Made by a program: the position numbers and the translations under genes. Shown piece by piece: positions 1 through 7,280 of a stretch of 64,000 nucleotides of DNA. Below the pieces are notes generated by a model. That model did no database searches, was not told the DNA's origin, and saw only the letters and a program-made list of their open reading frames with translations. Positions within the stretch are counted from its first letter, which is position 1, and every line of letters starts with the position of its first letter. Origin of the DNA: Micromonospora humi (GTDB taxonomy: Bacteria; Actinomycetota; Actinomycetes; Mycobacteriales; Micromonosporaceae); assembly GCF_900090105.1 (NCBI RefSeq), contig NZ_FMDM01000016.1, forward strand, positions 62,001 to 126,000, read 5' to 3'.

Positions 1-567
1 CGCTGGGTCGGTGGGAACGCCGACCGGGAGCTGGTCGAGGCGCGGGCCGGGAAACCGTCGGAGATCGAGGTCTCCAACTGGGCGGCCGGGCAGCTCCGCG
101 CCGACCAGGTGGCCCGGCTGGCCGCGTTGCCGCCGTACCTCAGGCTGCCGGTGACCGGTCTCGGCGAGGTGCTGTTCTGCCACGCGACGCCCCGCGACGA
201 CGTGGAGGTCGTGCTCGTCGACTCGCGGCCGGCGCGCTGGGCCGAGGTCTTCGCCGGCCTGCCCGCCGAGGTCGGGACCGTGGTCTGCGGGCACACCCAC
301 ATGCCCTTCGCCCGGTTGGTCGACCGCCGCCTGGTGGTCAACCCGGGCAGCGTAGGCATGCCGTACGGGGGCGCGGGCGCCTGGTGGGCGCTGCTCGGCC
401 CCGGTGTGCAGTTGCGCCGCACCCGGTACGACGTGGACGCCGCCGCCGACCAGGTGGTCGCCGGGTCCGGCTTCCCCGAGGCGGCGGCGTGGGTCGACGA
501 GTATCTGCGCGGGCGCTACTCCGACCTGGACGCGCTCGCCGTCTTCGGGCCCCGGGACGGTCGCTGA
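1..567 (+). CDS. Metallophosphoesterase, YfcE/MJ0936-like (5'-truncated by window edge)
   Basis: The C-terminal 188 codons of a calcineurin-type phosphoesterase; the start lies outside the window and the frame is open from base 1. A GNAD metal-site box sits at codons 5-8, and CGHTH at codons 96-100 is the classic GHTH metal-ligand signature, followed by NPGSVGMP. That order fits the cytoplasmic YfcE-like phosphodiesterase group, which uses two metal ions. The substrate cannot be told from sequence. A GTG at 109 could be mistaken for the start, but the GNAD box upstream shows the protein is longer. It ends 54 bases before the next gene, which appears to have its own promoter, so it is probably not part of that operon. 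Confidence 0.85.
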   Translation, partial: RWVGGNADRELVEARAGKPSEIEVSNWAAGQLRADQVARLAALPPYLRLPVTGLGEVLFCHATPRDDVEVVLVDSRPARWAEVFAGLPAEVGTVVCGHTHMPFARLVDRRLVVNPGSVGMPYGGAGAWWALLGPGVQLRRTRYDVDAAADQVVAGSGFPEAAAWVDEYLRGRYSDLDALAVFGPRDGR

Positions 568-609
568 CCGTCCATCCTGGACGGGTCGCCCCGATCCGCG
601 ACTCTGCGA

Positions 610-615
610 TAGCGT
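610..615 (+). promoter_or_regulatory. -10 element TAGCGT for a leaderless start at 622
   Basis: TAGCGT ends 6 bases before the ATG at 622, so transcription would begin at or within a base of the start codon. No Shine-Dalgarno sequence precedes that ATG. No good -35 hexamer is visible. Confidence 0.45.
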
Positions 616-621
616 GGCGTG

Positions 622-1083
622 ATGGGCCGGCGGTACCGGATACTCCTCGTCTCCAGCAGCGGCGGTGTCCTGCTCGACCTGCTCGCCCTGCGCCCCTGGT
701 GGGAGCGGCACGACCCGGTCTGGGTGGCGGTCCACGCCCCCGACACCGAGGTGGCGTTGGCCGGGCAGCGGGTGCATTGGCGGCCCGAGCTGTCGACCCG
801 CACCCGGCTGCGGGTGCTGCCGGCGACCTGGTGGGCCCTGCGGCTGCTGCGTCGGGAGCGACCCGATGTGGTGGTGTCGGCCGGCACCGGGGTGGCCGTC
901 GGCGTCTTCCTCGCCGCCCGCCTGCTCCGGGTGCCCTCGCTGTGGCTGGAGACGTTCAACATGACCGGGCCGGCCGGCGCCGCCGCCCGGCTCTGCTCCC
1001 GGCTCGCCGCCGCCGTGCTGGTGCAGCGTCCCGCGCTGCTGGCGTCCCGCCCCCGCGCGGTGCTCATCGGGGAGCTCTACTGA
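622..1083 (+). CDS. Alg14/PssD-like glycosyltransferase subunit
   Basis: 153 residues. It resembles the acceptor-binding, membrane-associated half of split GT-B glycosyltransferases (eukaryotic Alg14, bacterial PssD/EpsE), which anchors the catalytic half and binds the polyprenyl-linked acceptor. The N-terminus LLVSSSGGVLLDLLAL corresponds to the family's SGGH loop, but with Val in place of His. VVVSAGTGVAVGVFLAA and LWLETFN match the central Rossmann segment. ATG 622 is chosen over GTG 619 because the TAGCGT box places the mRNA start there. The partner gene starts 2 bases after the stop, as in known PssD-PssE pairs. Family assignment is by eye; the sugar and acceptor are unknown. Confidence 0.75.
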   Translation: MGRRYRILLVSSSGGVLLDLLALRPWWERHDPVWVAVHAPDTEVALAGQRVHWRPELSTRTRLRVLPATWWALRLLRRERPDVVVSAGTGVAVGVFLAARLLRVPSLWLETFNMTGPAGAAARLCSRLAAAVLVQRPALLASRPRAVLIGELY

Positions 1084-1085
1084 CC

Positions 1086-1580
1086 ATGGCCCGCGTCCTG
1101 GTCACCGTCGGCATGGGCCCCTGGCCGTTCGACCGCCTGGTCGACGCCGTCACGCCGCTCTGCGCCGCGCACGAGGTGTTCGTCCAGACCGGCACCTCGA
1201 CGGTGACCCCGCCGTGCCCGCACGCCCCGTTCCTCCCCCTGGACGACCTGCGGGAGCGGCTGGCCACCGCCGACGTGGTGGTCACCCACGCGGGGAACAC
1301 CGTCCGGCTGGTGCAGCGACTCGGCCGGGTGCCGGTGGCGGTGGCCCGGGAGGCGGCGCGGGGCGAGATGGGCAACGACCACCAGGTCGCCTACCTGCGC
1401 GAGGAGGAACGCTCGGGGCGGGTGGTCGCGGTGTGGGAGGTGGCCGACCTGCCGGCCGTGGTGGCCGCGCACCCCGAACGGCAGCGGCGGTTGCTGGCCG
1501 AGCGGCCGCTGCCCGGCGCGGTCGACGGCGAACGGCTCGCCGAGACGCTGGACGCGCTCTGCGCCCGGCTGGTCCGATGA
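1086..1580 (+). CDS. Alg13/PssE-like glycosyltransferase catalytic subunit (GT28 C-terminal fold)
   Basis: 164 residues, about the length of Alg13/PssE proteins. VLVTVGMGPWPFDRLVDA at the N-terminus and VVTHAGN about residue 66 are the hallmark segments of the GT28 C-terminal domain that binds the UDP-sugar. The later NDHQ tetrad matches the nucleotide-sugar loop. With the preceding Alg14-like protein it should form one complete heteromeric GT-B enzyme, probably adding the second sugar to a lipid-linked intermediate at the inner face of the membrane. It overlaps the next gene by 4 bases (ATGA), so the three genes are co-translated. The donor sugar is not readable from sequence. Confidence 0.8.
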   Translation: MARVLVTVGMGPWPFDRLVDAVTPLCAAHEVFVQTGTSTVTPPCPHAPFLPLDDLRERLATADVVVTHAGNTVRLVQRLGRVPVAVAREAARGEMGNDHQVAYLREEERSGRVVAVWEVADLPAVVAAHPERQRRLLAERPLPGAVDGERLAETLDALCARLVR

Positions 1581-2431
1581 GCCGGGCCGGCGAGCGCCCG
1601 ACCAGGCCGGTGAGCCGGGCCGGCGAGCGCCCGACCAGGCCGGTGAGCCCGGCCGACGAGGCGTCGCGCCGGCCGGGCACGTCGCCGTTCGCCGCTCATC
1701 CGCTGCGCCGATACGCGTTCGCCTGGTCGGTGCTGGCCGGTCGCACCGGCCGGCACCTCGACCTGGGCTGCGGTCCTGGCGACTTCCTCGGCACGCTGCA
1801 CGAGCACGGCACCGTGACCTGCGAGGGCGCCGACCCCCACCCGGGCTACCTGGCCGGGCTCGCCGAGCGCCACCCGAGCCTGCCGCTGCACCGGCTCCGA
1901 GTCGGTGGGCCGCTGCCGTTCGCCGACGGCCGCTTCGACTCGGTCAGCCTGCTCGACGTGCTGGAGCACGTGCCCGACGAGGCCGCGGTGCTCGCCGAGG
2001 CGCACCGGGTGCTCGCCCCCGGCGGGCTGCTGGTGCTGACCGTGCCGCGCCGGCACGTCTTCAGCTTCCTCGACCCCGACAACGCCAAGTTCGACTTCCC
2101 CCGGCTGCACCGCCTGGTCTACTCGTGGCGGTTCGGGCCGCAGGTCTGGCACAGCCGGTTCGCCGACCTCTCCGACGATCTGCGCGGCGACATGTCGGTC
2201 GGCCGGGACCGGCACACCAACTACCGCACCGCGGACCTGCTCCGCCTGCTGCGCGCCGCCGGCTTCGCACCGACCACGGTGACCGGCGCCAACCTGTTCT
2301 GGCGGTGGTTGCAGATCCCGGCGCTGCTCGCCGGCGGGCCGGTACGCCGCCTGCTGGAGCGCGGCATCCACCTCGACGGCCAACTGTTCCGCTCGGCCAA
2401 CCTCTTCGTCGTCGCCCGGAGGCACCCGTGA
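1577..2431 (+). CDS. Class I SAM-dependent methyltransferase
   Basis: 284 residues. LDLGCGPGDF about residue 61 is motif I (SAM binding). FDSVSLLDVLEHV and VLAPGGLLVLTVP are the following Methyltransf_11-type motifs. The HVFSFLDPDNAKF stretch and the later Trp-rich segment resemble methyltransferases acting on glycosyl or lipid substrates, but the substrate is unknown. The first roughly 22 residues are a tandem duplication (SRAGERPTRPV twice) from a 33-base DNA repeat, with in-frame GTG codons at 1610 and 1643, so the true start could be any of three. The ATG at 1577 overlaps the upstream stop and is preferred. The stop at 2429-2431 lies inside a second repeat array. Confidence 0.82.
   Translation: MSRAGERPTRPVSRAGERPTRPVSPADEASRRPGTSPFAAHPLRRYAFAWSVLAGRTGRHLDLGCGPGDFLGTLHEHGTVTCEGADPHPGYLAGLAERHPSLPLHRLRVGGPLPFADGRFDSVSLLDVLEHVPDEAAVLAEAHRVLAPGGLLVLTVPRRHVFSFLDPDNAKFDFPRLHRLVYSWRFGPQVWHSRFADLSDDLRGDMSVGRDRHTNYRTADLLRLLRAAGFAPTTVTGANLFWRWLQIPALLAGGPVRRLLERGIHLDGQLFRSANLFVVARRHP
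1578..1643 (+). repeat. 33-base tandem repeat (two exact copies) at the methyltransferase start
   Basis: Bases 1578-1610 are repeated exactly at 1611-1643, and a decayed third copy begins at 1644. The unit starts TGAGCCGGGCCGG. Being 33 bases it keeps frame, so it duplicates 11 residues and gives in-frame GTG codons at 1610 and 1643. Confidence 0.9.
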
Positions 2432-2511
2432 GCACCGTCGACATCGTCCGGAGGCACCCGTGAGCACCGCCGACACCGGCCGGAGGCGGCGATGAGCGTG
2501 GCGGACACCGC
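2416..2511 (+). repeat. Three 32-base tandem copies of a ribosome-binding-site/start-codon unit
   Basis: Units at 2416-2447, 2448-2479 and 2480-2511 each run CCGGAGGC, then four or five bases, then GTGAGC or ATGAGC, then a GACA segment. Units 1 and 2 differ at a few bases; unit 3, which carries the real radical SAM start, is more diverged. Since 32 is not a multiple of three, each copy restarts translation in a new frame. Confidence 0.85.
2428..2495 (+). other. Two chained 11-codon mini-ORFs (2428-2463 and 2460-2495)
   Basis: The first mini-ORF starts at GTG 2428, overlapping the methyltransferase stop as GTGA. It ends at 2463, overlapping the next start GTG 2460. That one ends at 2495, overlapping the radical SAM ATG at 2492. 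Each is preceded by a CGGAGG ribosome-binding site. They encode MSTVDIVRRHP and MSTADTGRRRR and look like by-products of the tandem repeat rather than selected peptides, but they may couple translation between the two flanking genes. Confidence 0.5.
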
Positions 2512-3565
2512 CCGGCTGGCGTGGTTCTTCGGCCGGCTCGCGGTCAAGGAGCGGGTCGCGCCCCGGCTGCACGTACGGCCGCTGGTCGCCGAGCTGTTCC
2601 TGACCGACAACTGCAACCTGCGCTGCACGAGCTGCGGCTGTTGGACCACCAACACCCGGGGTGAACTGTCCACCGAGGAGTGGCGGGACGTGCTGCGCCA
2701 ACTCGTCGCGCTGCGCATCCACAAGGTGAACTTCACCGGCGGTGAGCCGTTGATCCGGCCGGACGCGCTGGCCCTGATGGCGTACGCCCGCGAGGTGGGG
2801 GTGCGTCACCTGCACCTGAACACCAACGGGATCCGGCTCACCCCGCCGGTTCTGACCGAGGTGCTCGCCGCCGGCGTACGCAGCTTCAACGTCTCCGTCG
2901 ACGGCCCGACGGCATTGGTGCACGACCGGATCCGGGGCCGGCTCGGCGCGTTCGAGACGACGACCCGGCACCTGCGGCACCTGATCGCGGAGCGCGACCG
3001 GCTCGGCCTGAAGGTGCGGATGAACTTCACCGTGATGCGGGACAACGTGGACAGCCTGCCCGGCATCGCGGCACTGGCCCAGGAGCTCGGTGTGGCGCTC
3101 TACCTCAACCTGGTCACCGACCGGACGTTCCTGTTCCGCACCGAGGCGGTCACCGGGCAGACGGACGTTGCCGGCGACCGGCTCGACGCGGCGCTGGCCG
3201 AGCTGGAGGCGGTGGCCCGGGCCGACCGGCGCTGGCTGCCGCGCTACTCGGAGCTGCGCTACCTGCGCGGGCACTTCGACGACCTGGTGCAACGTGACCT
3301 GCCGTGCGCGGAGTCGCAGCTCAAGCTGATGGTGCACTCCCGGGGCGAGGTCGGCGGCTGCTGGGCGCACGACCCGACCGCCTCGGTCCGGCAGCGTCCG
3401 ATCGCCGAGATCGTCGACGCTCCGGCATACCGCGCCGAGCACGCGCGGCTGTTCCGCAAGGAGTGCGTCGGCTGCGGCAGCAACTACAGCCTCAACCTGC
3501 GGTGGCGGCCGGGCACCTATCTGGCCGACCGGCAGTGGCGACGCGGGCGGCGCAGCCTTGTCTGA
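2492..3565 (+). CDS. Radical SAM protein with SPASM-like auxiliary cluster
   Basis: 357 residues. CNLRCTSC supplies the CxxxCxxC triad (Cys41, Cys45, Cys48) that binds the catalytic [4Fe-4S] cluster, and NFTGGEPLIRPD is the GGEP SAM-binding motif. The C-terminal part has four more cysteines (272, 290 and the pair 325/328 in ECVGCG) in a SPASM/twitch-like arrangement, so an auxiliary cluster is likely. Such enzymes modify peptides, sugars or cofactors by radical chemistry. No precursor peptide gene is obvious nearby, apart from the two 11-codon mini-ORFs. The start ATG follows CCGGAGGCGGCG, a good ribosome-binding site. The reaction is unknown. Confidence 0.88.
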   Translation: MSVADTARLAWFFGRLAVKERVAPRLHVRPLVAELFLTDNCNLRCTSCGCWTTNTRGELSTEEWRDVLRQLVALRIHKVNFTGGEPLIRPDALALMAYAREVGVRHLHLNTNGIRLTPPVLTEVLAAGVRSFNVSVDGPTALVHDRIRGRLGAFETTTRHLRHLIAERDRLGLKVRMNFTVMRDNVDSLPGIAALAQELGVALYLNLVTDRTFLFRTEAVTGQTDVAGDRLDAALAELEAVARADRRWLPRYSELRYLRGHFDDLVQRDLPCAESQLKLMVHSRGEVGGCWAHDPTASVRQRPIAEIVDAPAYRAEHARLFRKECVGCGSNYSLNLRWRPGTYLADRQWRRGRRSLV

Positions 3566-3569
3566 GCCG

Positions 3570-4340
3570 ATGCGCCCGAGCCAGCCGCTGTACGACGCGC
3601 TGGCCCCCGGCTACGAGGAGCACTTCGCGGTGCCGCACCGGCGCGCGTACGACGATCTGGCGTGGGAGCGGGTGCGGGCGCTGCTGCCGCCGGACGGCCC
3701 GGTGGTGGACGCCGGTTGCGGGGTGGGCCGGTGGGCCCGGCGGCTGCTCGACCTGGGCCATCCGGTGACCGGCGTCGAGCAGGCCCCGGGGATGGTCGCC
3801 GAGCTGCGCCGCCGTCCGCCCGGGCCGGGCTTCACGCTGGTCGAGGGCTCGATGACGGAGGTGACGCTGCCCGCGACGGCCGGCGCGGTGCTGGCGATGG
3901 GCTCGCTGCAATACACCGCCGACCCGGAGGGCGCGGTCCGGCAGCTGGCCGGTTGGCTGCGCCCGGGTGGGGTGCTGGCGGTGCTGGTCGACTCGCTGGT
4001 GGGGCTGGTGCTGGAGCTGGTCGGCGCCGGCCGGGGCGAGGAGGCGGTGGAGCGGTTGTCCCGCCGCCGGGGCGTCTGGCGGTCCGCCGGGCACGCGGCC
4101 GACCTGCACCTGCTGGATCGCGCCCGGCTGGAGGCCGGGTTCGCCGCCGCCGGCCTGGTCGAGGTGCGCAGCGCCGGGCTGCTGGTCAGTGCCGGGCCGC
4201 TGGGCCGGGCGGGGTTGGCCGAGCGGCTCGCCGCCGACCGGGACGCGCTGCTCGCGCTGGAGCGCCGGCTGGGCGATGATCCGGTCCTCGCCGACGCCGG
4301 CAAGCAGCTGCTGGTGACCGGCCGCCGCGCCCCGACCTGA
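3570..4340 (+). CDS. Class I SAM-dependent methyltransferase
   Basis: 256 residues. VVDAGCGVGRW (motif I) lies about residue 46, followed by VTGVEQAPGM (acidic loop) and LRPGGVLAVLVDSL. The length and the short variable C-terminal cap fit small-molecule methyltransferases of the Methyltransf_25/11 type. ATG 3570 starts 4 bases after the radical SAM stop; a TTG at 3558 would overlap that gene and is less likely. It ends this five-gene + strand run and faces the epimerase/aminotransferase gene, with 38 bases between the stops. The substrate is not known, and its similarity to the methyltransferase at 1577 is limited to the SAM fold. Confidence 0.82.
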   Translation: MRPSQPLYDALAPGYEEHFAVPHRRAYDDLAWERVRALLPPDGPVVDAGCGVGRWARRLLDLGHPVTGVEQAPGMVAELRRRPPGPGFTLVEGSMTEVTLPATAGAVLAMGSLQYTADPEGAVRQLAGWLRPGGVLAVLVDSLVGLVLELVGAGRGEEAVERLSRRRGVWRSAGHAADLHLLDRARLEAGFAAAGLVEVRSAGLLVSAGPLGRAGLAERLAADRDALLALERRLGDDPVLADAGKQLLVTGRRAPT

Positions 4341-4378
4341 CCGTTCGGGCCGCCGCCCGGCGGTCGGAGCGGCGAGGT

Positions 4379-6418
4379 TCAGCCCAGGCAGCGGTGCAGC
4401 GCGGCGACGACCCGTTCCGCCTGCTCCACGGTGAGTTCCGACGACATGGGCAGGGCCAGCGCCTCGGCGTCCAGCCGTTCGGTCACCGGCAGCCGTTCAC
4501 CGCCGCCGAGCGGGCCCCGGTGGATCGCCGCGAAGTAGGGCTTGGTCTGCACGCCGAGGGCGGCCAGCTGCGCCGCCACCCGGTCGCGGTCGGCGAGCCG
4601 GGCCACCCAGTGCACCCAGCAGTGCCGGTCCCCGGCGCGGACCCGCTGGAACCGCATCGGCAGGGTGCGGGCGGCGTCCGCGTACACCTCGGCCACCTCG
4701 GCCCGGCGGCGGACCAGCGTGTCCAGCTCGGCGAGCTGGTCGACCGCGACCACGGCGGGCAGCTCGTTCATCAGCTCGGAGCGGGTCCAGCCGGCCGGTG
4801 CGGCGAGCACCGCCTCGGCGGCGCCGGCGGGCAGCACCAGGGCGCCGCCGGCCCCGCCGGCCGAGACCACCTTGGCGAAGCTCATCGAGTACGAGTGGGC
4901 CAGCGCCTGCTGCGCCACCGGGCGCCCCTGGTGCAGGCTGCCGAGGGCGGCGGCGGAGTCGGCCAGCAGCGCCACCCCGGCGGGGTCGCAGACGGCCCGC
5001 AGGGCCGGGTAGTCGCACGGGTTGCCGAAGGTGTCGACGCAGAGCACCACCCGTACCCCGCCCTGCTCGACCGCGGCGGCGACGGCCGCCGGGTCCAGCG
5101 TCCAGGTCGCGGCGTCCACGTCGACGAAGCGCAGCGCGTACCCGAGTTGGACCAGGATCTCCGCGGTCGCGGGGAACGTGTACGACGGCAGCACGGCCAC
5201 GTCGCCGGGGCGGGCCGGGCCGACGGTGGCGGCCACCATGATCCGCAGTGCGGCGGTGCCGGACGCGGTGACCAGCACCCGATGGTCGTCGTCGAGTTCC
5301 AGCTCCTTGCCCAGCCGTTCGGTCAGCTCCCGCGTCCACCGGTTGCCGTGCTTGACCTCGCCGCTGGCGAGCGCCTCCTGCTGGCGGGCGGCCACCAGCT
5401 CGGGGTGGGCCGGCGGGGGCGGCACGACGACCGGCAGCGGCGGCCGGAACAGCGGCGTCCGGTCGTGGTCCACCTCGGCGACCAGCGCCGGCAGGTGCGG
5501 GCGGAGCGGGCCGATCCGGTGGCCGGCGGCGGTCAGCCTGTCGGTGACCACCAGGCCGGAGCTGTCCGGCGTCCGGCGGGGCACGGTCCGCAGCGGCGCC
5601 GACGAGCCGCACAGGTCCCGGATCCAGGTGGCGAGGTCGGTCAGCGGCACCGGCTTCCCGCCGACGTTCCAGACGCCGGGGCCGATGCCGTCGCGCAGCA
5701 TCCGGGCGAGCGCGTCGGCGGGCAGGAAGCTGCGGACGGCGTCCGCGGTGACCGGGAGCGGCAGCCCCTGCCGGGCCCGGCGGATCAGCCGGGTGGCGAC
5801 CCGGTGCTGCCCCGCGCCGACGACGTTGGCGAGTCGGAGCACGGTGAGCCGGTCGGGGTCGACCGCGTCGGCGACGAGCCGTTCCTGGGCGAGCTTCGCC
5901 ATCGCGTACGTCCAGCGGCCGGTGGGGTCGGCGTCGGCCATGGCGCGGGCCAGCGGGGCGGCCCGCCAGGGCGGGCACGGGCTCCGAGCCAGGTCGCGGG
6001 CGAGCGCACACCAGTCGTCGATCTCCTCGACGGTCCACGGCAGCTCGGGCGCGGTGTCCTCGGTCAGCGGACCGGCCGCCGCGCCGTAGACCTCGACGGA
6101 CGAGGTGAGCACCACCCGGCGGCCGGTGAGCCGGGGCAGCAGCCGGGCGGTGCTGACGGCGTTGTCCAGCGGCAGCGTCCAGGGCCGGCGGGGGCGTGGC
6201 TCGCTCGCGCCGAGCAGCACCACGACGACGCCCGGCGGCAGCTCGGGCGGGTCGTCGGTGAGCAGGTCGACCCGGATCCAGTCGAGCCCGGCAGCGGTGC
6301 TCGCCTCGGCCGGCGGTCGACGGTCCACGGTGGTCACCCGCGCGCCGGTGGCCAGCAGCGCCTCGGCGGTCACGGTGCCGAGGAAACCGGCGCCGCCGAC
6401 CAGCACGAATTCATCCAT
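4379..6418 (-). CDS. Fused NAD-dependent sugar epimerase/dehydratase - DegT/DnrJ/EryC1 aminotransferase
   Basis: 679 residues carrying two enzymes. Residues 1 to about 310 are an extended SDR sugar epimerase/dehydratase. They show VLVGGAGFLG (NAD-binding GxxGxxG), VLTSSVEVYG (the Ser/Thr site) and YAMAK (catalytic YxxxK). From about residue 330 there is a PLP-dependent DegT/DnrJ/EryC1 aminotransferase: GTAALR for phosphate binding, LADSAAALGS, and the internal-aldimine lysine in SFAKVVSAGGAGG (Lys516). Together they could reshape an NDP-sugar and transaminate it. ATG 6418 follows a GGGGAGGG ribosome-binding site. It is convergent with the methyltransferase gene and divergent from the TetR gene. 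The pathway is inferred; the fusion itself is directly visible because one frame runs through both domains. Confidence 0.88.
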   Translation of the reverse strand: MDEFVLVGGAGFLGTVTAEALLATGARVTTVDRRPPAEASTAAGLDWIRVDLLTDDPPELPPGVVVVLLGASEPRPRRPWTLPLDNAVSTARLLPRLTGRRVVLTSSVEVYGAAAGPLTEDTAPELPWTVEEIDDWCALARDLARSPCPPWRAAPLARAMADADPTGRWTYAMAKLAQERLVADAVDPDRLTVLRLANVVGAGQHRVATRLIRRARQGLPLPVTADAVRSFLPADALARMLRDGIGPGVWNVGGKPVPLTDLATWIRDLCGSSAPLRTVPRRTPDSSGLVVTDRLTAAGHRIGPLRPHLPALVAEVDHDRTPLFRPPLPVVVPPPPAHPELVAARQQEALASGEVKHGNRWTRELTERLGKELELDDDHRVLVTASGTAALRIMVAATVGPARPGDVAVLPSYTFPATAEILVQLGYALRFVDVDAATWTLDPAAVAAAVEQGGVRVVLCVDTFGNPCDYPALRAVCDPAGVALLADSAAALGSLHQGRPVAQQALAHSYSMSFAKVVSAGGAGGALVLPAGAAEAVLAAPAGWTRSELMNELPAVVAVDQLAELDTLVRRRAEVAEVYADAARTLPMRFQRVRAGDRHCWVHWVARLADRDRVAAQLAALGVQTKPYFAAIHRGPLGGGERLPVTERLDAEALALPMSSELTVEQAERVVAALHRCLG

Positions 6419-6499
6419 GTCGTGCCCTCCCCGTGAACGGAGCACAGTATCGCGGAATCCCACCGTCGGAGGTGTCGGATGTCCGCCCGGAGAAAAAGT

Positions 6500-6533
6500 C
6501 AGTCTTGACTGTTTGTTTCCGGGGCGGGACGCT
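6500..6533 (+). promoter_or_regulatory. Promoter with overlapping palindromic operator for the TetR gene
   Basis: TTGACT at 6505-6510 is followed after 17 bases by GACGCT at 6528-6533, and the GTG start comes 6 bases later, so the mRNA should be leaderless. The -35 is embedded in the palindrome CAGTC-TT-GACTG (6500-6511), an expected place for a repressor to bind. Autoregulation by the TetR product is the simplest reading. The same intergenic region also carries the upstream sequence of the epimerase/aminotransferase gene on the other strand. Confidence 0.6.
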
Positions 6534-6539
6534 GTCCCC

Positions 6540-7241
6540 GTGCCCACCGCACCGACCCGCGTCCCGCAGCAGGAACGCAGCCGCGCCACCCAGGCCCGGC
6601 TGCTGGAGGCGACCGTCGAGTGCCTGGTGGAGCACGGCTGGTCCGGCACCACGACCACCGTGGTGGCCGCCCGGGCCGGCGTCTCCCGCGGCGCGCAGCT
6701 GCACCACTACCCCACCAAGGCCGCCCTGGTCACCGCCGCCGTCGCCCACCTCGCCGAACGCCGGGCGGTGGAGCTGCGCACCGAGGCGGACGCGCTGCCC
6801 GCCGGCCCGCGCCGGCTGGACCGGGTGGTCGACCTGCTCGCCGCCGCCTTCACCGGGCCGCTCTTCGTCGCCGCCCTCGAACTCTGGGTCGCCGCCCGCA
6901 CCGACGCCGAGCTGCGTGACGCGCTCGTGCCGCTGGAGGCCACCGTGGGCCGGGAGATGCACCGCCTCACCGTCGAGCTGCTCGGCGTCGACGAACGCCG
7001 CCCCGGCGTTCGTGAGGCGGTGCAGGCCACCCTCGACCTGCTGCGCGGGCTGGGCGTGGCCAACCTGCTCAGCGACGACTCGACCCGCCGCACCGCCCTG
7101 CTGCACACCTGGAAACGCCAGCTCGCCACCCTGCTCACGCCCGACGCCACCACCGACCCGCGCGACGCCCGCCCCGCCGCACCGGGGCCGGCCGACGCCG
7201 CCCCGCCCACCGCCGGCCCGTCCGGCGACGGGCGGCAGTGA
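6540..7241 (+). CDS. TetR/AcrR-family transcriptional regulator
   Basis: 233 residues. The N-terminal helix-turn-helix is clear: RLLEATVECLVEHGW, then TTVVAARAGVSRGAQLHHYPTKAAL about residues 28-65, with the HHYPTK recognition-helix exit typical of TetR proteins (often FYHHFPSK). The rest is a helical ligand-binding domain, and a Pro/Ala/Asp-rich tail follows residue 200. It starts with GTG at 6540, 6 bases after a -10 element. It lies 39 bases upstream of the acyl-CoA operon on the same strand, so it is the probable repressor of that operon, responding to an acyl-CoA. That assignment rests on position and on the analogy with AtuR/LiuR-type regulators. Confidence 0.88.
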   Translation: MPTAPTRVPQQERSRATQARLLEATVECLVEHGWSGTTTTVVAARAGVSRGAQLHHYPTKAALVTAAVAHLAERRAVELRTEADALPAGPRRLDRVVDLLAAAFTGPLFVAALELWVAARTDAELRDALVPLEATVGREMHRLTVELLGVDERRPGVREAVQATLDLLRGLGVANLLSDDSTRRTALLHTWKRQLATLLTPDATTDPRDARPAAPGPADAAPPTAGPSGDGRQ

Positions 7242-7280
7242 CCCGAAGCCCCTGACCGGCACGACTCGCCCGGAGGCACC

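Noticed and set aside
2428..2495. Mini-ORFs as a RiPP precursor for the radical SAM enzyme
   Set aside because: The two 11-residue products are near copies generated by the tandem repeat, lack a leader/core pattern and hold no Cys, Tyr or other typical modified residues.
1391..3442. Long minus-strand open frame across several + strand genes
   Set aside because: Composition is Arg/Val/Gln-rich with no domain motif, and it overlaps genes with clear catalytic motifs. It is an antisense shadow caused by high GC.
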